NCBI GenBank assembly: GCA_008931825.1
Contig: QXVZ01008373.1
Location: forward strand, 142,098-206,097
DNA: 64,000 bases
Direction: 5' to 3'
From: Phallusia fumigata
Lineage: Eukaryota; Chordata; Ascidiacea; Phlebobranchia; Ascidiidae
This document shows, one piece after another, positions 11,436-21,982 of this stretch (position 1 is its first letter; the number at the start of each line of letters is the position of its first letter). The notes under the pieces were generated by a model. That model searched no databases. It was given only the letters and a program-made list of their open reading frames with translations, and was not told the DNA's origin. The position numbers and the translations under genes are program-made.

Positions 11436-14400
11436 TTAGAGTAACTTTTTTGCCTTACCTTGCGACAAGCCTTCGGTTTGAGTTGCATTTAGACTAGCTC
11501 GCACTCTAAGTTTGCTTGCAGCTTCGTACAGTTGCTGCTGACCACGAATTTGAAAAGAGAAATGTGAGGGCAGCATTTGGCGAAACTTTTTCAGCACCTG
11601 CAAAGTACACCAAACATCCTAGTTGTTTTTTTTAGTAAAGCGAAAAGCAAAAGAAAAAAAGCACGACATATGACAATTGCCGCAGTCGTTTCTAAGATCC
11701 CTCCTTAGTTCCATGAACATGTTACTAAGTCCAGGAAGCCAGAAAGAAGTTATAATTTCAGCATTTAAAAGTCAACACACCTCTTCATGACAAAAGCAGA
11801 ATATTAGGGCCACTGTAAAGCCCTGTAAACTGTTCAATACAATTTGTATGTAATCAACTACAACTTTAGCTGTTGTATTGCTGATGAATGCAGTAAACGA
11901 TAACAGCACGTGGTGGGCGCCAAGAAGTGGGACCAAGATTAAGGTGGCACGTACAGCAAGTCTGAAAATTAACAAACAGATTACTACCAGAAGTAAGAAA
12001 AAATTTGCAGCGTTAAAATTGCGCCATATTATTAAAATATTTAGTGGTACAAACATAGACTGAGTGCTGCTACGACAAATATTTTTAGTTGCATTCCTGG
12101 TTCTTGACAAAGACAATGCGTAAGCTTTAAGTTACTATTTTAGTCCCTCGAGCTGCTGGCGGGCGCGTGGCGCAATGGATAACGCGTCTGACTACGGATC
12201 AGAAGATTCCAGGTTCGAGTCCTGGCGTGCTCGCATTTTTCAATTACGTTTCAACTTTTTTTTTTCTATTTTATTTCCACTTTTTTTAATTTTATTTCTA
12301 ATTTCCAACACAAATAAATTCTACAACATTTTAATGCTATTTTTAATCTTTAATTGACTCACACGAAACCTTTGTATTCATTTCGACTTCCCGCTGGGGA
12401 AGATCTTAACTTGTCCAACAAAACTTTCAGAAGATTCAACAAAATTCCGATATTAATCTAAAAAAATACAACAATACTAAATTTTGGAAGCTACGCCTAA
12501 GGTCATGGTGTCTTAATTTTCGAACATGACAGTGCACCCTACCTCCAAATTTAGAAATTGTTCATTGAACTAGGTTACTCCTGGAAAAATCTCTAAGTTG
12601 CGCATTATGTTAGGTTACTTGGCCCCCTCAGTTTTTGGCTGCGCTATTGGGACTATTCACTGACAGAGGCGGCTTAAACTGTAGGCAAATTGTAGTAGTA
12701 GGTTACGCACCAACAATGCAACAAAAACAGGGCCGTGGATAATATAGTGGGTCATTGATGTCTTCACGAAAGTCCAGCAGCTTTAAACAAAAATATCGAA
12801 ATTAGCATCAGCGAACAAAGCGTTTGTTATAGTAGATTTAAAAAGATAATACATTTTTGGCAACCAAAATTTCAAAATTGTTTAAAAAAATAAAGTACAC
12901 TTGGCACGGATCTAAAAAAACTTGATAGCAAAAATGACTGCCAGAACACTGGAATCAAATCTTGGAATCTTTATTTATTTAAAAATAGTCATGATTAAAA
13001 TGTGATGTCATGTATTGTCCCTTTCGGCACCGCCGCCCTTATTACTTGTGTCATTTCTATCGCTTTACTTTTCTTAGTTCCTCGGTAAGGACATCAAGTT
13101 TTTTTGAAACGCCTACTGATTAAAATAGGTATAGGACATTTATTTCATTCCGGTGTTTATGCAGTTATTTTTTCCGTCAAGTTTGAGAAAAAGTTTTAGA
13201 AACTTCGAATAAAATTTACAATTACCCTAATGGCAGAAACGCTTATACAAGCCTCACAATTAGAAAAAATCAATGCAAATTTAATGTTACCCCAAATTGT
13301 CGATGAAAATCCGCTCAAACAAATAAATTACGGTAGGAATTCCTGGCACCCCTAAAAATCAAATGTATTTTAAACCTAACTGGGGAAATTATTGACGTTA
13401 AACAATCGAATATTGTAGTTAATTGGTTTAATACTGATTTTTTCCACAATTCAAATGTTTGACTGGTAATTTACCGAAAATATGCCCACAAACTTACACC
13501 GAAATAAACACAGAAACTGAATAAAAACAAAAAAAAAACTAGCTTAGCTGCAATACCGTATATAGCACGACGGTGCACTTCTTATAAAAGTTTAATAATA
13601 TAACGAGCCGACATCCAAACTCACCCCAACCGAGCAGTAGAAATAATGACATGCTTTGTTTATCACGGAACACGGCTGTAACTGCAAAACTGTGCAGGTA
13701 TATTCCTTCACATAACATCCAATAATAGTTACACAGCACGGCGTACTGGTAAATAACGTTTAAAGCTTTGCACCAGAACTGAAAAAAATACATGTAAGTT
13801 GTAAGTGTAGTGGCACTATTTGAGTGACTGAGCGCCCACTGTGTCTTAGCCTTTATCAAAGCTATTGGGAAACGATTGTACAGAAAAGTTGAGTTTATTG
13901 CACGCTCTGCATTCACTAAACGAATTTAATAAGAGCAGATAAAAAGGCTTGCATTTCAAAACAAGACGGACGTGGTTAATGCAGCTTATTTATTGTTTTA
14001 ATAAATTTGCTTTGAAATAATTGCGTAGTTGTGTCAAATGTACCCGTGCGCTTTCCGGCGGATAAATTGTCGAAATCAACCAGGCTAGTGACGTCAGTGC
14101 ACTGATGATGTAGGAAGCGAACAGGTTTTTGTGAATGGTGACTCGTTGACACTGGAGAGACCTAACAAGAAGCCAGAAAATAAATTCAGCTATAAAGGCC
14201 AGTGCAATTTTGTTTTACGCTTCAAACTTCCTTACAACCGCGTACATCGTGTTTCCCTTTTCATGTCTGATTTGTACACCAAATATTTTCATTCAGGTTT
14301 AAAACCAAACAAAACAACTCACCTGAATTTACTAAAAATGATCAGAGATATAATCAGCGCGCCCACTGACAGAATATAACCACCTGTTGTCAAGTAAAAC

Positions 14401-16942
14401 TGGGTGAAAAATGTCTGAAACGAAAAAATAAACTTAAACACTCCAATAGCGTTGCCAAGTTTGTTGAGCAACAATAAAAGACTTAAAATTTGATTGATAT
14501 TTTATCATGTCTTGAAAACACATTTCGATCTGATAAAAACATAAAATGAAATATGGGCACTACTATGAAAATATTCTCACATAGATTCCATTTACACCAA
14601 ATTTCGACTCAATTTTGTGAAGGACATCAGCACCTTATATAAAATGCCATATTGGTTTTAGTTCTTTATGAGTCTCAGTTCAGAAATTGAACTAACAATA
14701 AAAACGATTTCAAAATAAAGGACAAATAGTGTCATTTCAAACCTCAATAAAGGACAAGGACAAATACAGCTGAATAAAGGACGGTTGGCACCCCCACACT
14801 CCAAAGAAAATAGATCTAGTAGGCATTGCGACGTGGTGTTAACCAACTGTCGCAACCAAATAAAGGTTTTGTTGTAACACGGTTGTGATGTCTTAATTAC
14901 CCCCCTAAACAACAGCACAACAAAACATGCATTAAAATGACGTTAATGTTTGGTGAACAGTTTTTTGGCTGCATTCGTAACGTTACTGCAACGTAAACGT
15001 CGAATTTACAGCGTCAAACTTTACAGCGAGTCCTTCCTTCTTTTTTAAGACGCTGTAAGGACGTTAATTTGCCGTCAGAAATCGGTTTCGTTTTTGGTTA
15101 TATGTCTTCGCGACAAGTCATCAACGTAATAGTGACAAAAAAGTTTGACAAAAGTTTAAAAATTGAGACAAAAGTTTGATAAAGAGTGTATGACCCCGCA
15201 AAGAAGTGCCACTAAATATGCACAAGTACATTTCATTACTTCTTTCTCTTGCTGCAAGTCTTTTTTGCACACTGTGTAGTTCGTCCATGTCCAGTTACTA
15301 ACAGGATGGCGGAACCATGCCCCATGAGGTTCACATTCCTTGACAGCTAGTCCTGATCAAATGTAACGGTTTATTTCGTATGTACAAATCCACCACACCA
15401 ACTAAAGTTATGTGTCCATTAATATGGTTTTGAGGCAGATTTTATGCTGACCTGAAGAGACTGTAATATACCAATAGGCATTCGTTGTACACAAGCCCAA
15501 AAGAAGCGACAAACGAACTATACGAAACGACTTTTAAAGCACATACATCAGGAGTCGGCAACCCATGGCACGCGGGCCACTAGTGGAGGTAATTATTCAT
15601 GGCACGCCATGTGATTTTCGAGTTTATTTTCCAATACATTTAACCAAGTTGCTGTGCAACCTTATTATTTTAAAGCAGTGACGTCATCAACATGGCACGC
15701 GACGTCATTACCATATTGCCATAATTTGTAGTCCGGCATGCTGCGTTTAAAAGGTTCTGTCATACATCGTAACAGTTAGCCTTGTAAAGCAAGATTGCGT
15801 GCCAAATTATTGCAACTGGAAAGACGGTAATGGAGCGGTTTAATGTCAGAAAGACTGAATAATTGCAGTATTGTTCATACTTTTTATGACATGCGAATTG
15901 TTAATTGAATACCAGTTGATCATAAAGTGTTTGTACCTAAAAGGGGCCATTCAACAAAAAAATACCTATAATTTATTTCGAGTTTACTATTGATGGGAGC
16001 TCTTGACGCATATTTTTTCTTCAAACAAGCGGGTGATATTAATTAAGTCATTGTGCACCATTGGTTCGGTCCAATTTTTCGTCTCAGAAGTCAAGATAAG
16101 TGGGAATAGAGTTCTGCATGCAGCTGCTTGTGTCCGTTTTAAGCACAAACCTACCGATCGAAACCCGTGTGTTTGGGTGACTTAGTATTTACGTTTAGAA
16201 AATAAAAACCATTGACCGAGTCGGGACAGCCTTTCATCCTTTTGACTGTACTGCCTGAGTTTACGACACAATCCATGTAATGCAATGGGCATTGAATTTT
16301 TTTTTGGATTTCGTATTGATTGTAAATGTGGTGCTTACGTAACGGCAAATTTATGTCTGTCATGGTGATTTTATTGATTTTGACTGCACGGCAGCGCAAC
16401 CTTATCAATAAATCTTTACGTTTGGTTTTATTGTTATTTATCACTCGATGTTGCGTCGATACCAGAAAATAGATCTGTGTTTTTTTGATGTATACTGTTC
16501 ATCTTATTCGTATTATTGCACACTTATTCCATGAGTATAAAAACAATCGCACAAATACAAGATAGGATTAATCTCATGCAGCGTAATACAAGTTAAGGTT
16601 TTCCTGCCCTTGCATTTGCACAGCGGGTTTTGGAGGGAAGAAATGCTTTTTCCAACTAATGCTACAAACTAAGGTTATTCTTTTTCTATTAGTTTTGTAA
16701 CACCGCTGCTTTCTGAAAATACTAACTTATTACCATTTTGCAAGTTTATCGCTTGACATAAGCTGCTAGGTTTTTTAAAAATAAAGCCAAGGTTTTTGGA
16801 GACAAATTAATGTTTTTACCTTTTGTGGTGAAATCAGCGACATACTGTGGACAAACTTGTTTTATTTCAGTGTTGTTTTTCTGTGCGTTCCAACACAAGA
16901 GACCATCCCATACAGCAGGACACGAACCCGCGTCGGCAATGT
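11436..16942 (-). CDS. Calcitonin-receptor-like class B (secretin-family) GPCR, N-terminal exon(s) not found
   Basis: Ten exons on the minus strand: 16820-16942, 15240-15346, 14323-14414, 14044-14161, 13625-13778, 13291-13351, 12711-12780, 12363-12457, 11781-11961 and 11436-11597 (stop). Every phase agrees, giving 386 residues from a partial first codon. The first two exons encode the extracellular hormone-receptor domain (SCPAVWDGLLCWNA, VKECEPHGAWFRHP, WTWTNYTVC). The rest give seven helices: TTGGYILSVGALIIS, CQRVTIHKNLFASYI, NYYWMLCEGIYLHS, LLLGWGVPGIPTVIY, THYIIHGPVFVALL, LAVRATLILVPLLG, and VVVDYIQIVLNSLQGF with FCFCHEEV, then a short basic tail. The HKNLF, YWMLCEGIYLH, YIIHGP and VRATLILVPLLG signatures point to the CALCR/CALCRL branch, which couples to Gs and binds calcitonin or CGRP-type peptides. 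Only the signal peptide and start of the N-domain are missing; they should lie above 16942. A tRNA gene sits in the intron 11962-12362. Confidence 0.9.
12161..12233 (+). tRNA. tRNA-Arg (anticodon ACG)
   Basis: A 73-nt cloverleaf. The acceptor stem pairs GGGCGCG with CGTGCTC (two G-U pairs) and is followed by discriminator G. The A box reads TGGCGCAATGG, the anticodon arm GTCTGACTACGGATCAGA has anticodon ACG at its centre, and the B box reads GGTTCGAGTCC. There is no intron. A T-run begins four bases after the gene and can end RNA polymerase III transcription. It closely resembles vertebrate tRNA-Arg-ACG from memory. It lies within an intron of the minus-strand calcitonin-receptor-like gene, on the opposite strand. 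Confidence 0.95.
12575..12670. repeat. Short dispersed repeat, copy in a GPCR intron
   Basis: 'tactcctggaaaaatctcta' followed about 50 bp later by 'tttttggctgcgctattg' recurs as 'tactcctggaaaaatcccta' and 'ttttgggctggctacgctat' at 19773-19862. Class unknown. Confidence 0.5.
14449..14795. mobile_element. MITE-like DNA transposon, 'GGGTTGCCAAC' family, copy 2 (both ends kept)
   Basis: Left end GCGTTGCCAAGTTTGTTG and right end GGACGGTTGGCACCCC are imperfect inverted repeats. The interior matches 3538-3815. It lies in the intron between the hormone-domain exon 15240-15346 and the first membrane-helix exon of the calcitonin-receptor-like gene. No transposase is present, so it is non-autonomous. 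Confidence 0.65.
15549..15790. mobile_element. hAT-like relic, left end
   Basis: Begins CAGGAGTCGGCAACCCATGG and contains three 'tggcacgc' phrases. It shares its end with the inverted copy finishing at 7837. No matching right end is visible; the given end is where recognisable similarity stops. Located in an intron of the calcitonin-receptor-like gene. Confidence 0.5.
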
Positions 16943-19900
16943 CTAAAAAAAACACGCATTATTTTAGGCTGTGTTGCAACAAGAACTGTAGGGAAGCCGA
17001 GAAATTCTCGATGTTCTGTGAACATTCAATGAGATGTTGAAAAAGTACAAACTGGCGCAACGTGTTGTTAGTGTTGTGTTGTCGTGTGACGTACTGAGCA
17101 GAAATGATACGAGGGAAGAGGACATGTGGCGAAGAATTAGACATCACAAGTACCTATTAGGCCTGTGAGTTGAGGCGGCACTTCAAACAACCTGATATTG
17201 ATTCTTAGGCTAAGCATCGTCACAGACTTTCACAGATTTTTAGCAAATTTGAAAAGCAGGGGTATGAAGATTCCGAAACAGATTTAAAACGTGTTTTCAC
17301 ATCGAAGCGTTATCTTGACACACATTTCTCGAGGTTTCCGAAAACAATCAGATCTTCCTCTGACCCAAAGGAGATAACAGTCTGTTAGGTGAACACATTA
17401 CCGAGATGACTGATGCGGTTAAAATATCACTTACCCTATCTGCGCTTCTCACACGCAACTTTCACCACTAACTAGATCTGCAGATAGGGTATCGGTGTGT
17501 ATGAAGAAAACGTTATTCAAATCAATACATAAAACTATGACAAGGTCACGAAAAGTCCAATGGCATTGTGTGTGATTAAATAATATCGAACCGGATTGCC
17601 AAGCGAAGTGTTAACATAAAAAATGTATTTATTGATTTTTTTGACGCACATAAGGGATGCAATCTTGTACACGAGTGTATTACAAACTGTTACGGATCTG
17701 TCGTGGGCATGATTAACGACGTTTTAGCGTGACGAATATGTGAAATGACTGGGGAAGAGCATTAGGCGTAATTATTAAACGAGGTTGATGGCGAATATCG
17801 ATGGGAGATTGTACATTAGTAGTGTGGTTTACCGCTTTTAAATTTTGTTGTCTGATTGTTTTTGTCTTAAAAAACACACAGCTACAAACAAGAGTTATAC
17901 ACATTTGCGAGGAAGCATTGTGAGACCAACCGCAAGAATATTAAACACACATTTTGCAAGGAAGCATTGTGATTAATCAGGCAACTACGAAATCTTACAA
18001 GACCACAAGCGGTACTGCTTCATCATTATGAGTAGTAACACTTCGTCCTTGCACAAAAACAAAAGACTCAAAACGATTATCGACGATCGTTTTCGCACTG
18101 TGATAGAGTGTGTTGTCAATTACAGGTTCTGTCACCCAACCCTTTCTGTCGCGATCCCAGTAACTCGTTCACCTACAATCCAATAATTACACGCAATACA
18201 TCACTTTTGATTCACCACTATGTGACGGCAGAATCGATATTACGTCACTCACCTGATGTGTTGCTTAGTTGGAGGAAACAATGGAACTGGCTTCGCCGCA
18301 GCGACAGTGTGTTGGTATCCATGTGGATGTTTCGATGACAGCATTAAACAAAACCCTATTGTTTGTAAAATACGCAATACGACCAAGAAGGCCTTTCGAA
18401 ACTGGGAGTAACAATTGAGAAATATTTTGATATATCTGCATCCATTTATTTAAAATGTGGTCTTTTCGATCCCGAATGTTTGACTGCCTAAACACAAATT
18501 TTTATTGACACAACTACAAAATTTCGAAATTGAAATAATAAAGCCGAATTTCGACGTCCCAAATGCGATCCGCTTTGTAACTGCTGGGTAAAACTCTTTA
18601 TACCACACCTGGGCATTGCACGGCCCCGGGCCACATCGTCCCTTTGGTTAACTCCTACTTCTTATTAGCTTGTAAAATTTTATTCGGAACTACAAAACAA
18701 AATTGGTTGGAAAATTAATTAAATAAATGACATTTTTCGTAAGGCAACCTCACTTTTTCATTGCTTAGCCACAACACATATACTCTTACCAGCTTGCCAA
18801 AACATACCTGACTTCTTGAGCAAACAGCGTGAAAAACTACCCAGCAAACAAAAAGTGCCTATACTTTCAACCCAAATATCTCGCGAACCAATCACTGCAA
18901 GACAACCATTGCTGTTTACTTCTTTTTGTGTAAAAATACAAATATTACCAAGCAGAATTTAGTTAGGCCTGCTGGCTATAGATCCTCCACAACATTTTCT
19001 GATTCTCATGTGGCCCAATGGAAAAAACAATTGTCCATCCTGCTCTCTCACTCCATAGGAAAAATCACATCGATATATTTTCGATTCGACGCAACAAAAC
19101 AAATTGTTCTCTTAATACATATGACAACTACGGTTTGTTGAAGCTAACTTTAAACACTTCACCAAAATAGAACGGGTTTTTAACGCTGTTTCATCACGCA
19201 ATTAAATAACCTCAACTGCTCAAAATTAAAAGGTAAAAATCGAACCTTAAATAATACACAAACTATTCAGGTTTCCTTAAGAACAAAGACTCGTAGTTGC
19301 CACGTACATAACCCCAAACTAAACAATAAAAAATACACAGCAAAGCCAGATATAAGAAAACACTCACAAATCCTTATACTTTTTCAAGAACTAATCTACC
19401 TTCCCACGTAAACTCGAGCGCCGAATGCTTAAAATAAAACCTGAACCCAACACGCACAAAAAATCTTGTGGAGTGAAGGCCTTTTTTCCCTGTCGCTTAC
19501 ATGTATTTTACCACTACGCGCGCGATTTGCAAAATGACGCGGCAAGCAAGGCCTTGTGAGCAGAATTGCATGTGCCATTATGACTCATTGAATGGTGCAG
19601 TCGCTCAAGAATAAAGTCGCTGCGCACTGGACAAAAAAATGGAGCCTTGTGGTGTGCGACAATAAAACGATATGATTGATGTATCTTTTCACAACAGGTT
19701 TTTAGAATAGGTTGTTTCTTGAAAGGGCCCATGGCCTTTTCCAAGTTTCGACATCAAAGATTGAAGTAGGAGGATACTCCTGGAAAAATCCCTAAGTTTT
19801 AAATTAACTTAGGTTTCTTTCCCCCCCCCCCCCTTTAAAATTTTGGGCTGGCTACGCTATTGATATGTACGATATGAAAGTTAAAACATTTAATTTCTAT

Positions 19901-21982
19901 TACACAATATAAAGCTCCCTACAGTGAAGGCCTCTCCACGACGTGGCCCCCTGAGAACGCCTTTTCATAATACCTCTTGAGGGCTGAAATCGATAAAATG
20001 AAATGGCGGCTGTCAACAAAATCGGAGCAGTGCGATTGATTTTGCACATTGTCGTACATGGGGTGCTTTATAACAAACCCAAATTGTTGTAATGCCTCGA
20101 GTTGTGCCACTGCAAAGATTTGACGAAAACCAAGTCACCATGCAACTACAAATACTCCGAACTCGCTGGATGTATGACTCATGTCGGCTTGTGACTGAGG
20201 AAGACAAATATTGTTTGCAGCCTATGTTTACTATCCAAACTAAATCCTGGGAATGAATTTTGAAAAGGTTTTTTTTGGAACGCATTGTTTCTGTGCGCGG
20301 GCAAAAGCCAAGTGTAATTTGCAGGTAGTCCAACCCGTGTAGGGGCCAAAAGAAAACGTTGGTAGAAAGAGAAAATTATTTGTTCCTTTATAAAGGCCAG
20401 TGCACAAACACAATGCAAATGCGTTTGTGACTTAAGACAATAAAGCCCCAAAAATATCAAACCAACCCCTTTTTTTAGAAGCAAGCAGACAGGTGTGTTC
20501 TGCCCCATGCAAAGATTTTTAAGGTGCTGCGAGATGTCTTAAATCTATCAAATAAATTGGATGGCATCAAAGCGGCTACTGGCACTTCGTTTGTCTGTTA
20601 CAAAAATTGTCCACCTTTAAAGAGAATTGACCGGCAAGCTAAGAGCAATCTACTGCGAAAGTAGTAATCCTTGGAAATGACCACGGGATTGTAACTAACA
20701 GTTTGGGATTGTTTTAACACAAATGTTACACGTCATTTGAGCTTAAACGTCCCAAGTTGATAATCGGTACTCGCCATACTGTGACATCACACACACATGA
20801 CGTACAATCGATTAGTTGTCTATTTTTTTCTCTTGAAAAGTATAACACCGTTATTCGAATGTTTTCATGGACCGGTCATGTAGCATTTGGATTTCCCTTT
20901 TGGTACAAATATCGCCCTACTTTGCTTTTTATCTTTTTTACCTCTTTATTTTAGACGTAAACAATACGTCATATGCTTGTGTCAAAGCTATTGCATTAGC
21001 GTCCGGCTTCTTTGGTTGTGTTTATTTTTACACCCATTTTTCGCATACCTTAAAACTAAGTCAATCTTTGTTAAACGCCGCGCGCGGTGTGATATATAGT
21101 TGTATTTGGCTTACCAGTAACAAAGGTTGCGGCTTAGACCACTGCAGGTGATAAATAACACCGCATGAATGTGTATTTGTTTAACGACGTATCGGTGCCC
21201 TCACACAAAACTACAGGTACAAAGTACTGGACCACGCGCCGCCTCAAAAGGTCAAAGAAACAAAATTGCCTACAAAAGAACGAGAGAGATTGAAAAAGAA
21301 CAAGTACACATTCTTTCGCTTCTGTGCGCAACTAAAACGGGGGGTTCTTAGATACACCCCAGCAAGCGATGTTAGTATTTTTCTCTTTAAGTGATAAGTG
21401 AAATCGTTTGGTGGGAAAATACCAGGATGTACCACACCTTGTTGCTTGCAGTGGGAGAGTAATTTATCTCAAAAGCATGTTACAATGGTCCCGAGCTTGC
21501 AAAGCCAAGCGCAAGTTGGGCGTATCGAGTTCACTTTCAGTAACTTCGCAAAATCATTTACAAAATAGCGACAAAAATGTTTGCGGAATTCACACATTTA
21601 TGTGGCTAAACTTGGTGATCCCCTAAAATATGGCTATTAACATTTAACGAAAGACAGATTTTCACCACCATCGGTGTTTTTTGTTTTTCGAAAAAAAAAT
21701 TTGCTGTGAAATTTGATAAAAAGGAACTGCAGGGGGCTTTACCAAATACCCGGCAAATATTCTGCAAAATCGGCCGGGCAGGCACGAAGTTACGTCACAC
21801 CTACCATTTATCACATCATAATTGGTGGTAAAAAGTTCGGGCTAATATATATAAACCATAAAGGGCGAGTCTTTAAGTTAAAAGGACAAGCAAAAAATTT
21901 CCTAACAAAGAAACAAGAGACACATAGACAAAAAACGCCAATAATCCCAAGCGATAGAGCGTCGATATTACACGTTACATGT
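16943..21982. other. Intergenic region between the calcitonin-receptor-like gene (5' side) and the ABCF2 3' end
   Basis: No recognisable protein family. The missing signal-peptide exon(s) of the calcitonin-receptor-like gene should lie in the left part; minus-strand ORFs near 17147 and 17904 were considered but show no clear signal peptide or family match. Landmarks are a GC-rich 'cacctgggcattgcacgg' near 18606 that may be another hAT end, the short repeat at 19773-19862 and a 15-base C run near 19818. The rest is AT-rich and unremarkable. Confidence 0.45.
19773..19862. repeat. Short dispersed repeat, second copy (see 12575)
   Basis: Shares 'tactcctggaaaaatc' and a terminal 'ggct..cgctattg' with 12575-12670. 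The middle has been altered by expansion of a C run. Not coding. Confidence 0.45.

Noticed and set aside
11772-12116. Minus ORF reading straight through the intron above 11961 as extra hydrophobic sequence
   Set aside because: The ICL3 exon at 12363-12457 (LLNLLKVLLDKLRSS) fits the family and the phase; the read-through would add an unexpected hydrophobic stretch.
13779-13916. Minus ORF extension with NAERAINSTF before helix 3 of the class B receptor
   Set aside because: No phase-compatible splice joins it. The direct splice 14044 to 13778 keeps frame and fits the family loop length.
16959-17904. Minus ORFs near 17147 and 17904 as the calcitonin-receptor signal-peptide exon
   Set aside because: Neither shows a clear signal peptide plus a phase-1 donor joining to 16942.
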